From Leptobrachium leishanense (lineage: Eukaryota; Chordata; Amphibia; Anura; Megophryidae): a DNA stretch of 64,000 bases. The number at the start of each line of letters is the position of its first letter. Positions within the stretch are counted from its first letter, which is position 1. The notes below the pieces were generated by a model. It was not told where the DNA came from and did not search any database. It saw only the letters and a program-made list of their open reading frames with translations. Shown here piece after piece: positions 1 through 11,494 of the stretch. The stretch covers positions 51,449,422 through 51,513,421 of the forward strand of contig CM019069.1 of NCBI GenBank assembly GCA_009667805.1, given 5' to 3'. The position numbers were made by a program, and so were the translations under genes.

Positions 1-55
1 GCACCTTCTATGCTTTTTCAACATAAAATGCCGATAAATGCATCAACCCCTTATT

Positions 56-261
56 ATAAAATAAATCTGCTGACTCCTTGTTCCTTGTATCTTTTGAATC
101 AAAGGTGGATTTACTCCTCGTCGGGGGAAAAAAGGACAACGTTTCGACCCTAGTGGGTCTTTGGAAAGTCCACTAGGGTCGAAACGTTGTCCTTTTTTCC
201 ACTGGGAAATAAAAACCCACCTTTGATTCAAATATACAAGGAGTCAGCATATTTATTTTAT
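56..261. mobile_element. Small palindromic (foldback) element
   Basis: The two halves, 56-160 and about 161-261, are imperfect reverse complements. The outermost arms read ATAAAATAAAT and ATTTATTTTAT. The innermost arms, near 138-160 and 172-195, are an exact inverted pair that contains TCGAAACGTTGTCC. No coding frame lies inside. GAAACGTTG is a common end motif in amphibian and fish foldback or Penelope-like repeats, and related motifs occur in the palindromic elements near 18.4, 27.6 and 39.2 kb here. The class is therefore inferred, not proven. No clear target duplication is visible because the arms run into A/T-rich flanks. Confidence 0.6.
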
Positions 262-1913
262 GGAGGATGTGTGAAGTGGATCCACGCTGACTGGTCGGTG
301 AAGAAATTGGTTGTTGCTATTGCTGTTTTTGTGACATTGTTCGTCCCCTTATTACACGATAGAGTAAAAGAAGGTAAACATGAGTCCTAGAAGTACATCG
401 AAGGACTGAAGAATAGAGCATTATTAATTTATTATTCATTAGTAATGCACCAACATATTCTGCAGCGCAGTTCTAATTTCATTAACAAAAAAAATCTAGC
501 CAAAGCAGTCCTGTCTGAAAATGAAATGGTGAAGGTTTTTGCGTGGAAATATTAAGAGGTGGAGGTGTAGATGCTTATCATAGCTCTCCATTGGAGGTAG
601 TAAATCTGACATTAAGTATATCAGGAATGTGTGAGATGGATGTAAAGTTATCGAGAGTAATAAATAAGTGAAATCGGTCTGATATTTTGTTACGGACAGT
701 CACAGGTCATTTGGATTGCAATCAGCTTTATAGTTTTGTTATTAATAAGAACAACCCCCCCCCCCCCCCTTCTTCTAAAAATTGCTCTTGTGCTAGACGA
801 ATTGTTTGGAAATAATCATTCCTTTTATAAAACTTGCCCTGTAATTATTTTGCTGCATGCTTTGTATCATTGATGGGAACCTGGTGAATAAAACAAACGT
901 CAAAAAGTATGCTTTCTTTCCAAATATCTTTTTAATATGTTCATTAAAAGCGTCCTCTATTTAACTGCTGTCGAGTATAGAAGGGAGGAGGAAGAATCTG
1001 GAATGAAAGAGCGACTTAATCAAATCAAGCAAGGGTTTGTCCCAAACCTAGAGGAGTCTTTAGCTTATGTTCTAGTGGGTGTTACTGATTCCACTCCATC
1101 TATGTGTCTGTTGAACATACGAAGACTTCTAAAGTCTTAAATGTACATTTAATTTAAAAAAATTTAAGTTCATGTATACTCAATGAGTTCAGATGAACAA
1201 TATATTCAAAATACTAAAATAAGTTAAATATTGTACAATATAAAATGTAAGTATTTGTGCTGTTATGATGGAAAATGTCAGCTTTTTTTTCTTGCTAGAA
1301 TTGTCGCGAAGCATTTCATAGTGGTCACCCATGGTGACCCAAAAATATCCAAACGATATCTGCCCTCGTTCCACGGTGCTTGAAGCATGTTGGGTGTAAC
1401 TAGTCACAGCTTCCATTGTGCGGGCCTTTTGGTACTGAAGGTCAGTGACCTTGATCTGGCAGACAAAGTTTTTGACATATACCTACAAGAAAAAAAATCC
1501 ATCTGGGCCGACTATGGTGACAGAGAAGGAAAATCCATTGGTCTACGTCTGCTGATCCGTCTCGCGATCCAGGTGATTCCCCAACGATGCGGCTGAAATG
1601 TGAGCTTGTCTGCAGACACTAGCTTATTCATGCATGTGAGCGGCATGGAAAAAAGTTAGATTCCCTTTGTGTGATGGTGTGAAACCAAAGGTGTATATAA
1701 TAAAGAAGTGTATCATGGAAAGTATTTATTTTGGATACCCTTCATCCACACACCATGTGTTTATGTTCTATACAGAAACCGGACAAGGGGGATTCGATCA
1801 ACCTAAGGATGTATCACTTTAACAGCTTTTTAAGGTTTAAAGTGTTTTGTGGACGCTCCTGAGATATTAACACCCTTTTCCAGGATTGCCTTTCTCTTGG
1901 GGCTCTCTGCAGT
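262..1913. other. Stretch without assignable features
   Basis: No gene or repeat family is recognised here. A run of about 14 C residues lies near 755-768. Two short open frames, 937-1140 and 1387-1596 on the plus strand, have no recognisable motif and are within chance length. Confidence 0.5.
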
Positions 1914-2352
1914 TTAAGGCCTGTGTCAGACGAACGCAGTGATCACGTCCGTGTTGCCGCACATTTTAACGTCCGTCATAGCATAAAATTATGATCAATA
2001 GAGACCCACACACAAAGTACGTCTGCACAGAAGTGTGGACGCACAACGCACGTGGCACCGGATGCAATTTAGGCAAGAATGTCAAACCGCTAGGATGGAC
2101 GCACAGAGTGCGCCACATCCGCGTAGCTTTGTGTGTGCGTGATGGAACGTAGTCAGACGGACTGCATTTTCGATGGGCAAAATGGTTTTTCATATCATGT
2201 ATCAATTTTGTTCATTTTACATATTTTATTTCCCATCTACATCAGTCAAAAAAAACCAGACCTTGTGGTGTCTACAGTATCATCAGTCAGTACGTCAGTT
2301 GTGCACGGACGCAGTGTGTGCTCAGAATGCGTTCGTCTGACATTAGCCTTAA
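1914..2352. mobile_element. TTAA-target MITE, subfamily A (copy 1)
   Basis: A 439-bp non-autonomous DNA transposon flanked by TTAA on both sides (1914-1917 and 2349-2352). Its inverted ends match GGCTMGGGTCAGACGAACGCA, here slightly degraded on the left. The interior is rich in short CGT/ACG words and lacks coding capacity. It is one of eight related copies in the window. TTAA targets are used by Kolobok (including the frog T2 family) and piggyBac; the TIR alone does not decide between them. Confidence 0.8.
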
Positions 2353-2641
2353 GTAGATCTGTGCGGACATAAATTCTCACACTCGGCTGGTCAAGTACTT
2401 GAGGATGCATGAGTATTAGCCAGCAATTGTGAATCTGTTCCATTATCAACTTCTTTAGATCTATGCGGTATCAAGGCGTGGGTGATATGGGTGGAGTTGA
2501 TCAAGAATTGCTGCTAATCTAGGTTGCTTGATACTGCTGATCAATAGGCCTTGGACACTGGTGGATACATTCTTTCAAAGCTTGGACTGGATTCAGAATA
2601 GTAAACACACTGAATCTTAATTATCTGTCACCCAAACTTGA

Positions 2642-3068
2642 GGCTCGGGTCAGACGAGCGCACTGTTCACGTCCGTGTTGCTGCATATTTTAACATCCGT
2701 GATAGCATATAATTATGATCAATAGAGACCCACACACGAAGTACGTCCGCACAGAAGTGCGGACGCACAACGGACGCGGCAAACAGAAGCAAGTTAGGCA
2801 AGAACGTAAAACCGCTAGAACGGACGCACAGAGTGCGCCGCGTCCGCAACGTCCTCATAGCTTTGTGTGTGAGTGATGGGACGTAGTCAGTCGGACTGCA
2901 TTTTTGATATCCTAAATGGTTTTGCATATTAATTTTATTTCCCTTCTACATCAGTCAAAAAAAAAATGTCAGTCACAGAAACGGACCGTGTGGCCACTAC
3001 CTTGTCGTCAGTCAGAAAGTACGTCTGTTGATCACGGACACACAGAATGCGTTCGTCTGTCCCTAGCC
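2642..3068. mobile_element. TTAA-type MITE, subfamily A (copy 2)
   Basis: Same orientation and interior as copy 1, about 290 bp further on. The left end reads GGCTCGGGTCAGACGAGCGC and the right end mirrors it (GTCTGTCCCTAGCC). The flanks TTGA and TTAT are probably decayed TTAA targets. It is non-coding. Confidence 0.8.
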
Positions 3069-3329
3069 TTATAGGTTTGTAGCTCATCATATTCCATGTT
3101 TGCCATTCGCACAAGCCTATTCTAGGTTACTTACAACCCCTTATAATATTGTCCATCCTAAAAGACCTACATGTAACTGTTTCGCATTGTGTGTAAAAAC
3201 CACGTACAAGCTTATTTACGGAGCCCTTTTGTAGAGCTTGATTTTTATATATTTGAAAGCAAAATTTATTTTCTCCACCCCCCCCCCCCCCAGGCAATAC
3301 TAAGTGCTACAAATAACATTTTGATTTGA

Positions 3330-3761
3330 TTAAGGCTAGGGTCAGACGAACGCATTTTTATGTTGTCTGTGAAAAAGTGCGTTCGAACGAATGGACGCAT
3401 TTTTTCACAGAATACGTGATAGTGGTCATACGATGCGCATTTTCGTCCGTGATTTTGTACGGATCGTCAATAAAACTCTTTTTGTGTCTGGACGTTATGT
3501 TGGCCGGACATTAGCAGCGTCTGACGTCTCCTAATCACACACACACGCCGCTAGTGGACGCAGCGCACTCTGTACGTCAGTACCTGCGTTTCACGTTCTC
3601 GAAAAAATGCGTTCATTTTCCACTTGCGTTGCGCAGCCGGACTTTTGTGCGACCGTACTTCGTATATTGGCCGTCATTGCCCGGCATCTGCTGCTAGCAC
3701 GGCCGTGATTAAGTGCGCCAGAACGCGCGTTCGCACTGCCTCAGTCTGACCCTAGCCTTAA
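3330..3761. mobile_element. TTAA-target MITE, subfamily B (copy 1)
   Basis: A 432-bp element with perfect TTAA flanks at 3330-3333 and 3758-3761. The ends are GGCTAGGGTCAGACGAACGC on the left and the mirrored TCTGACCCTAGCC on the right. It shares TIRs with subfamily A but has a different interior (a strand beginning with AAAAAGTGCGTTCG-like words and a GTCATACGATGCGCATTTTCG block). No coding frame. Confidence 0.85.
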
Positions 3762-4536
3762 AGCAGTGTAGCAATACACAACCTGTTTATAAACAGAAGA
3801 AACGGCATTTACAAGTTTTCATTTATAATAAAGAACAAACACAGTTGATTTTATTGAAACTAATTTATAAAAAAAATTAAGCTTGCATGTATCGCTTTAA
3901 AAAAAATAGATACTATATAAATATATTACAGGTTGGAGTTTAATGAACAGCAATTTGTCTCCACCTTTAAAAAGGACAAACTGTTCTTGCAGATAGTTAA
4001 GGCTCGGCGTAGTGAAGAACAGATTACCTCTGATGTATAAATGGGGAGCGTTGCAGAGATGAGCTTAATGAGGCCTCTTAGGATCAGCTGGACGGCTCAA
4101 AAAACGCTTCATTTCCTGTGGATTTCTTTCCTTAAAACCAGTACACAGCTCCCACGGCTCTCGCTACAATTATCATGCTCTTGTGCTGCAGGTTTCGAAG
4201 TTTTTTTGAATTAGTCAGGTTTGGAAATTCACGGTATTAATCATCAGTAAAGTTATTATTCATCACCTGCTGGGAGAGGAATAATTTTTTGGCACTAGTG
4301 GGCAGCGGGCTAGAGATGCTAGCATTTAGATATTAAAATCAACTCTTAGTGAAATAACTATTATTCCATGTATAATTTGTCATTAATATGGGATCTGAGT
4401 AAACCTTTTTGTAAGATGTTCTATTGAATGCTTAAATCTCTGAGTATCTCAACATTGCACCTGACATCCTTTTAGAGGTTTGAGATATGTATTTCTTTAC
4501 GTGGAGAGTAGACATTGATTTATAAATCCAAGACAC
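3762..4536. other. Stretch without assignable features
   Basis: A/T-rich sequence between two MITEs. I see no gene, RNA gene or recognisable repeat. Confidence 0.5.
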
Positions 4537-5337
4537 AAAGGGTTATTTGAAACTTTTCGGTGACTTTTCGTTCTCTTCAATTCGGTGCGATTTGGCGACC
4601 CTGCGGTGTATTCAGCAAGTGCCACAGGGCCGCCGTAATGCAGGGAAAAGACACCGCAAACTCGACGAACACTCCCCGCAAAACCCGGCGAAGGCACACC
4701 GAAACCTGCAAAAACATCTGGATTAACCCCGCCGAACACGCTGGAGAAACCCGAGCACAGAGCAGCCGCTGGAAAAAGCCGACACCGCAGACGAATAGAG
4801 TGAGCCAAAAAAAAAACGTACGCTTGAATGTTTGAAAAGTGAAACGCTGTTTGCAAAGAAACTACAGAATGAAAATATGTAAGAATGAATGATAATAAAA
4901 ACGGCTGTTATTTAAAAAAAAAAAAGATTTTTTTTCGCAAAACAAATACCGAAAAATGCCTAAAAAAATCTATAAAACTTTTTACTGCAGAATATTATAA
5001 TCAACAGTTTATTAGATATTGAATTAAAAAGGGGAATATTTTTAACATTGAAGCCTATGGTATTCACCTGAATAAATCTGCCGCATGAAACCACCGAACA
5101 GCAGGGCAATTTGGCAACTTTTCACTGCTGGTTTTTGTTCTCTGAATAGACGAAGCATTGCTTCTCTATGGGGATTTCACTGCCCTTGAACAGGCACCGT
5201 ATGTGCAGGCAATCCGCCAACATTTGGCGAACTGCCTGCTCTCTGAATAGCCTAATGGCCAGGAAAGGTAACCATATGCTGAGTTTCACTGTTTGGTTAC
5301 CTTTTGGTGACAATTCGGATCTCTTTGAATAACCCTG
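4537..5337. mobile_element. MITE of the CAGGGTTATTCAAAGAGATCCGAAT family (copy 1, inverted)
   Basis: An 800-bp non-autonomous element. The right end reads CGGATCTCTTTGAATAACCCTG and the left end is a degraded mirror (GGGTTATTTGAAACTTTTCGG). The interior matches the copies at 24206-25103 and 39450-40508 in opposite orientation, including the block near 4580-4760 with the words ACCCTGCGGTGTATTC and AACATCTGGATTAACCC. Overlapping frames on both strands here (to 119 codons) are by-products of this GC-richer block and are not conserved as protein between copies. Target duplication is unclear, so the superfamily is unassigned. Confidence 0.75.
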
Positions 5338-5638
5338 ACACTTTTATTATCCCTTGTTTATGTCTACTGAGGAGTAAACTACTCGCTCTCAGTTCAGCCG
5401 TCCTCATAGCTGTTTTATGAGACCTGGGCAGGTGAGGCAGCCCAATTTCCTCTTTTTTTTTCCCACCAATTCTTGCTGCTTTTTTTCCCCAGCTCACCAA
5501 CTCGATTTGGGGTTGGGAGACCTGGTGTTACAGGTGAAGGTAAAACATAGATTTCTGAAGCAGAGCATTTATCTACCAGTTCCATAGCCACGCACAGTAT
5601 CCAGCTATTTCCATATCTGCCTACAGTATCTACCCACC

Positions 5639-5885
5639 CAGGGGTCAAGTTGAGGGGGAACGTGCAGGAACACCATTCCACCACTACCTTTGCAGAAGGA
5701 ACTCCGTTCCCATACACTATAAATCTTGTATTCAGGTGTTCAATCATATCTTCCCCTATTAAGTCTCATAGTTATATATTTTTGTTAAAAATCAACCTAT
5801 ACATGTATCAGATTTGAGTGTGTGTTTACGTTGAGTGTGAGATAATTTCTAATTGGGAGAGAGAGAAATCTTGGTGAGTTCCCAC
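5639..5885 (-). mobile_element. hAT-like MITE fragment (CAGGGGTCAAGT family, inverted)
   Basis: Starts with CAGGGGTCAAGTTGAGGGGGAAC and carries the GGAACTCCGTTCCC block. It is the reverse complement of the family represented at 20706-20998, 35525-36198 and 59430-61318. The distal end near 5870 (TCTTGGTGAGTTCCCAC) matches the start of those copies but lacks a complete TIR. Confidence 0.6.
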
Positions 5886-5915
5886 ACTTTCATTATTATG
5901 ATTTATAGAAACATA

Positions 5916-6082
5916 CAGGGTTATTCAAAGAGAGGTGAAAAGCACGAGAATGGCTGGTAGAATGGAAAATTCTAGGTCAAAATAGCCAATTCAGAAACAT
6001 TCTCCCATTTATCTCACTTTCCAAATCGGCTATTTTGACCTAGAATTTTCCATTCTCAATTCGTTCTCCTGCTTTTCACCTA
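5916..6082. mobile_element. Short foldback MITE (CAGGGTTATTC, about 180 bp family), right end lost
   Basis: Left end CAGGGTTATTCAAAGAGAGGTG. The interior is a hairpin built from AATGGAAAATTCTAGGTCAAAATAGCC and its mirror near 6025-6055. It matches the complete copies at 37659-37839 and 51086-51267. The right TIR is missing: sequence passes from TTTTCACCT directly into the CR1 fragment at about 6086. Confidence 0.75.
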
Positions 6083-6085
6083 TCT

Positions 6086-6312
6086 GCTGACATATTCTTT
6101 CAGCCCATCTAGTCTGCTCAATTCTATGGATACTTTCCCTGGATTTATCTTTTGTTTAGGATAGCCTTATGCCTATCCCATGGCTGCTTAAATTCAATTA
6201 CTGTTTTGGCCTCTACCACTTCTACTGGAAGGCTGTTCCATGTATCCACCACCCTCTCCGTAAAATAATGCTTCCTGTTGTTACTTTTAAACCTTTGCCC
6301 CCTGTATCCACC
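6086..6312 (-). mobile_element. CR1-clade LINE, 3' end fragment
   Basis: Closely matches the 3' part of the CR1 copy at 19101-20692: the CAGCCCATCTAGTCTGC block, the TTTGTTTAGGATAGCCTTA block, and on the minus strand the last coding residues (VVEAKTVIEFKQPWDRHKAI...). Only the C-terminal 60 or so codons and the short 3' UTR remain. A classic 5'-truncated dead copy. Confidence 0.85.
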
Positions 6313-6659
6313 GTTTTCCATATACAGTATCCACCTGATTCCATATCTGCATACAGTATCCATTGATCTCCATTTCCCTCTAGTAAGTCTCGATTAAACA
6401 GTGGTTAATTTTTTTCACCATATTCTTCTCCTCTTCCCAATGATTTCAGTGTTGCTTTCAGCATCATAGATCTTGACTGATATGCGATGACAGCAGTTGT
6501 AAGGGGTGAGAAAGTATAGATCCCCTCGTGATGTCTTTCTGGGCAGTACTGTTGGCAAGTATAGTTAGTATTATTTCTAGCAATTTTGCAAAAGCATAAA
6601 CAGCGATGCAGGACAGGATAGCTCGATGTTGGGTTTCTTGTCGCTATTTGTAATAAGTA

Positions 6660-7497
6660 CCGTATATACTCGGGTATAAGCCGATCCGTGTATAAGCCGA
6701 CCCCCCCCCCTACTTTTTCCCAAAAAACCTGTGAAGACTTATTGACTCGGGTATAAGCCTAAGTGGGATATTGCCCCAGCTCACACATGGATTTTCCCCA
6801 GCTCACACATGGATATTGCCCCAGCTCACACATGGATATTGCCCCAGCTCACACATGAATTTGCTCCAGCTCATGGATTTGCCCCAGCTCATGGATATGC
6901 CCCAGTTCATGGATTTGCCCCAGTTCATGGATTTGCCCCAGCTCATGGATTTGCCCCAGCTCATGGATATGCCCCAGCTCATGGATTTGCCCCAGCTCAT
7001 GGATTTGCCCCAGCTCATGGATTTGCCCCAGCTCATGGATATGCCCCAGCTCATGGATATGCCCCAGCTCATGGATTTGCCCCAACTAATGGATTTACCC
7101 CAGCTCATGGATTTGCCCCAGCTCATGGATTTGCCCCAACTCATGGATTTGCCCCAGCTCATGGATATGCCCCAGCTCATGGATTTGCCCCAGCTCTCAC
7201 CTGGATATTGCCTCAGCGGCAGCCAGCTCTCACATGGATACAGGGGTCCGTCCGTGTTGAAGGGGATGCGGCTGCATGCGTGCGCAGGTCACGCGGTCCG
7301 GCCAGTCAGGTGGTACAGAGACTCAGTACCACCTGATTAGCCGGACCACGTGACCGGCTGCGCCTGCACGCAGCCGCATCCCCTTCAACACGGACGGACT
7401 CCGTGTTCAGGAACCTTGTCTCGGGTATAAGCCGAATCGCGGTTTTTTGACTCAAAATCTGAGTCAAAAAACTCGGCTTATACCCGAGTATATATGG
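6660..7497. mobile_element. TA-flanked non-autonomous DNA transposon with internal minisatellite
   Basis: The ends are CCGTATATACTCGGGTATAAG and the mirrored CTTATACCCGAGTATATATGG, bounded by TA at 6658-6659 and 7498-7499. TA targets suggest a Tc1/mariner-type origin. The interior has three parts: a minisatellite (6771-7205), a long hairpin (about 7228-7405, arms mirrored around 7316), and a small hairpin near 7443-7472. There is no transposase. The long frames seen here on both strands are produced by the 18-bp repeat period. Confidence 0.8.
6771..7205. repeat. Minisatellite, 18-24 bp unit (GCCCCAGCTCATGGATAT)
   Basis: About two dozen head-to-tail copies. The first few units are about 23-24 bp and contain CTCACACATGG; the rest are an 18-bp version with CTCATGG, a 6-bp shortening. 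Because 18 is a multiple of three, several frames stay open on both strands. The unit is the reverse complement of the unit in the 1.7-kb array at 45270-46925. Confidence 0.9.
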
Positions 7498-7726
7498 TAC
7501 GTATGTTTTGTACAGATGTGTAAAATGTCTTTCACAAAGGACTATATCCCTCTGTCACTTCTCAATGTATATATTTTTCGAGCACAATAAAAAATACTGT
7601 ATCGATACAACCCTTTTGATTTCCATTGCATCAATAGCCGTTGATTCCTTGAATGTATTGTTGTCCTGATTTGCATTGGGATTGATTTGACCCTGTCAAC
7701 CCAACTGATTTAGTGCTGGGAGTCGG

Positions 7727-7861
7727 CAACCTTTGCCCTCCAGATGTTTTGGAACTACATTTCCCATGAGGGCTCAGCCAAACTAATTGGTTGGTTGAAT
7801 AGTTGGGCATCACGGGAGATGTATTTCTCAAATCTGGAAGGCCAAGGTTGCTGATCCCTGA
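7727..7861. mobile_element. hAT-like MITE (GGGTCGGCAACCTTTGCC family)
   Basis: Left end CTGGGAGTCGGCAACCTTTG, right end AAGGTTGCTGATCCCTG. The interior has CCTCCAGATGTTTTGGAACTAC and a mirrored arm. Related copies lie at 13924-14073 and 14272-14405. Flanking octamers agree only partly (ATTTAGTG and ATTTACAA), so it is an old copy. Confidence 0.65.
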
Positions 7862-7967
7862 TTTACAAGATGTGGCCCATACTATACGCTCTGTCAAGGC
7901 CGGTTCAGACAAATTTAGGGTCAGTGCACACTGTCCGATAGATATCCTTTTTTAAAAAAAAATCTTT

Positions 7968-8510
7968 TTAACCTCCCTGGCGGTCTAATTTTTGCAAAAG
8001 TTTGTGTCTAAAAGCGATAACACATTTCCTTTCCAAAAAAAAATGTAGTTTTATATAGTAAGCCTGTATTCTGTAGGAATAACTCACTGAAATCCGTGCA
8101 AGCTAGAGTCTAGTAAACACACGCAGTCAGAGAAGGTTTGAAACACAAAATAGTAATTTATTATCCCAAAAATAATTATCCAAATAATGGAAATAAATTA
8201 TATTCAATAATATAATCAAACCAAATACTCTTTCCTCTGGGTGCTGGGATTCCTGTGCAGATGTACACTCCTTTGCCAAAGTAATACAGGACACGGGGTA
8301 CCAAAAAAAAAAAAGAGTATTCTCAAAGCTTTACAGAAATAAAATAATTTCTAAAACGTAATAACGCTTTGCAATACACGTTTCGCTGGTGCTTGCCCAG
8401 ATCCAACTGTAATCGACCCATTCACTCCATTCTATGGCCAAAGCCACACCGATTACCGATCGCGTAATTTAACCCCAAATCACACTCGGGAATACCGCCA
8501 GGCAGGTTAA
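7968..8510. mobile_element. TTAA-target MITE (TTAACCTCCCTGGCGG family)
   Basis: TTAA at 7968-7971 and 8507-8510, with inverted ends ACCTCCCTGGCGGT and ACCGCCAGGCAGGT. The 543-bp interior has no coding frame. It is unrelated in sequence to the GGCTAGGGTCAGAC MITEs although it uses the same target. Confidence 0.8.
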
Positions 8511-10706
8511 TGTCTTGCCAGATTGTTGAATGTGATCTTAATATGAACTTCTAAGATAGACAATGCAGACTGTACGATTTAATTCTTGCCCAAGACAACT
8601 AGCCACAGTTGGCATATGTCTATAACAACAGTCCATAATGGGTGTCACACTAGGATGGTGATCTAAAATTCTGACCCTACCAGAAGAGAGTTGGCCGTGC
8701 AAAGCCAAAGATGCGCCGCCTGTAAACGTGTCACACATGGAGAGAGAAAAGACCCACGATTTTGCCCTACGACTACAGAAATCGTTTAGGAACCCAGAAA
8801 TTTGTCTCTGGCTGAAAAATCGAGGACGTAATCTTAAAATGTGAACTGACCTTTAGCCTGCATCGCTCTCCCCCGTTTCTTCAAAGAGTAAAACCATCTT
8901 TAATCCACTTGAGTCTTAGAGGTTCTTGCCACCTCTTCTTCATCGTGATCGTCTTCTTACTGCTAATCTAACTTAATCATGATGACGTAAAACGTTGGAA
9001 CACCAATCAAATACAGTTCAACAGACACATTTGGAAAAGACAAACTCTTACAATTTGACATCATAAAAAAATTTTTGGTGTCGACTTCTGTGACCTCCTA
9101 AAGACTTTCCATTTTAAAACGTAGCGTTCTTCCTCAATGATGTTTGAATCTAGACTGCACACTTATATTACTACATTTTATGTCGTTCCGTTATTTGGAA
9201 GCTTATTCTGAAAAACCTGGAGCTTTGTGAGAATAGAGTTCAAATTAAGTTGTCGTCTATAACAATAATTGAAATACTGAATATATATATATATATATAT
9301 ATTTACACAACTATAAATTTAGGGTCATTATATTAATAAATTCATATTTTATTTCTCTCCTCTTTTAATCAATTTTGCTTTTCAAATGTTTTTTTCCCCC
9401 CCACTCCCTCGTCTTGCATCAGAAAGTCATTACCCATACTAATTCCTGCAGGTTGAAACATGACCCTAATCTTCGAGGGAGCTCCAGTCAAATATTCACA
9501 CTGGTGAATGCTTTTTTCCATACTGCGTGTCAGAAGCCATCTTCCCGTCAATGTTTCATGCACCTCAGAGTGTAGCTTGTGGAACTGATGAGGTGAGGAG
9601 CATTGCACGACAGCTCTGTGTTGGTAATCACGGGACTGAAGAAACACATATATCATCTGCCACATAGGTTGGCATTTCTAGTAAAAACCTTCACATTGTG
9701 TAAGATGTTGGACAAATGATGGCCCATATGCATGTTCATCTCACTGCAGATGGCTCTGCCTTCTCGGCTCGGGGAAAAGCTGAGCTAGGCTTTTTTTTCC
9801 TGCAGACACAATTTAATATCAGTGACACAGTTTATGTCCTCTGCAAAAACAATAATGGTAGATAAGGTGACATAAATTATTTGCAAATCAGTTGACATAT
9901 GCCGGGTATTGTCCGTGCAATAATCGTTGGGAGTCTGTCAGTTTAAGATATGAAGCGAGCCAGCACAGTTTTAGATCATTTTCTTAAAGCTTTCACGCGG
10001 TGTAATTTTAAATTTAGTCTATCGAGAATCAGAAACAAAACAAATCATGTTTCATTATATTTTCTGGGCCTGCTGCGCCAACGTGGAGACGTTCGGGAAC
10101 AGAAACTGGGCTAAATGGCGCAGGACGCTTCATTGGTTTATAAGTCGTGTTTTGTTGCGCTTGTGTTTTAAGATTTACTTTCTAAAATGCAATTATTTTT
10201 TTATTTTTTTTATGAAGTTAGTGTTGGCTGGATAAAGAAACTATGAGAGATCTCTTTTCTGCCTGTTAATGACATCCGTCTCTGGCTACAGTCTGAGAAA
10301 AGGGACAATGAATCATCAATAAATGTTCTTTTACTTGCAGTAGAATGAGCCGAATTGATGGCAATACAACACTCGGCACATCTAGAGTTCTTCTATTGTT
10401 TAAAAATAAAACCAGAATATTCTAGGGTAAACAAAGACTGTATCAACCACCAATATTTTCAAGGCTCTGTCAAGATGTTCCATTGCTTTCTGTGCGCAAA
10501 TGCTCACACTTGGCTGTTCATTATGCTCCAGACTGAGCAAGCTTTAAATTCCCTTCTGTAAATCTGTTTTAAGATTTATCTTCTTCTGGGTAACCGCACA
10601 CTGTGAAGCATTCTCCAATCTGAGCCTGATGCCCTGGATTATGGTTTTACCCGTAAAAAGAAGCTATTTCCATATTTTATTGTGTAAAGTCTTGATAAAG
10701 TTTTGC
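8511..10706. other. About 2.2 kb mostly single-copy sequence
   Basis: No transposon ends or recognised gene. An (AT)n microsatellite lies near 9281-9302. A 98-codon open frame at 9369-9665 on the minus strand has no recognisable domain and no splice or start context that I trust, so it is not called. Confidence 0.5.
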
Positions 10707-11150
10707 TTAAGGCTCGGGTCAGACGAGCGCAGTGTTCACGCCCGTGTTGCCGCACATTTTATCGTCCGTGGTAGCATACAATTATGATCAATAGAGACCC
10801 ACACACGAAGTACGTCCGCACAGAAGTGCAGACGCACAACGGATGCGGCAAACGGACGCAAGTTAGGCAAGAACGTAAATCCGCGAGAACGGACGCACAG
10901 AGTGCGCTGCGTCCTCAACGTCCGCATAGCTTTGTGTGTGAGTGATGGAAATGTAGTCAGACAAATTGCATTTGTGCGTCCAGCATTTTTGACGGACAAA
11001 ATGGTTTTCATATTAATTTATTTTCCCATCTACATCAGTCAAAATAAAATGTCGTCATAAAAACGGACCGTGTGGCCACTACCTTGTCGTCAGTCAGAAA
11101 GTACATCCGTTGTGCACGGACGCACAGAATGCGCTCGTCTGACACGAACC
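10707..11150. mobile_element. TTAA-target MITE, subfamily A (copy 3)
   Basis: TTAA at 10707-10710 followed by GGCTCGGGTCAGACGAGCGC. The right end is degraded (GTCTGACACGAACC) and abuts the next MITE directly at 11151. Interior as in copies 1 and 2. Non-coding. Confidence 0.8.
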
Positions 11151-11494
11151 TAAGGCTGCGGTCACACGAGCGCACTGAGTGCGTCCGTGTGACCGCAGTT
11201 CCCTGCGTCTGCCGCAGCTTTGTGACAGATCGACTGGAAGAGCCACACGGGGTAGCGCACGCACAAATTGCGCGCGTTACCACCGTACGTCGAAAAGCTC
11301 TCCCCGTCAAAAAGCTGCAACTGATGCTGACGGGACTACAAAGCGCGATCCTCCATAGGAGGCTCGAGCTTTGAAATGCTGAGCGCACTAACTGCGCTCA
11401 GTGAGGTGGCCACAGGGCGTTAGAGTGAAAGGACCGTCCACTCTCACAGACGTTCCTTCCGCTCTGAAAAACGCTCATGTGACCCCGACCTAAG
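11151..11494. mobile_element. MITE with GCTGCGGTCACACGAGCG ends
   Basis: Left end GGCTGCGGTCACACGAGCGC; right end mirrored as CGCTCATGTGACCCCGAC. Both sides carry TAAG (11151-11154 and 11491-11494), a 4-bp duplication close to TTAA. The design resembles the GGCTAGGGTCAGAC family but the sequence differs. A 100-117 codon frame on each strand crosses it; both are CpG-rich repeat by-products. Confidence 0.65.

Noticed and set aside
4497..4856. 119-codon and 91-codon frames on opposite strands
   Set aside because: They lie in the GC-rich block of a MITE whose other copies do not preserve the frames.
6771..7340. Long overlapping open frames on both strands (to 189 codons) with regular peptide repeats
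   Set aside because: The 18-bp repeat period keeps several frames open at once on both strands; the peptides differ in each frame and none has a start or domain that stands out.
9369..9665. 98-codon minus-strand frame as an exon
   Set aside because: Some protein-like segments, but no clear acceptor or donor and no family recognised; kept only as a note.
11035..11388. 117-codon and 100-codon frames
   Set aside because: They span two CpG-rich abutting MITEs and are open on both strands, so they reflect base composition.
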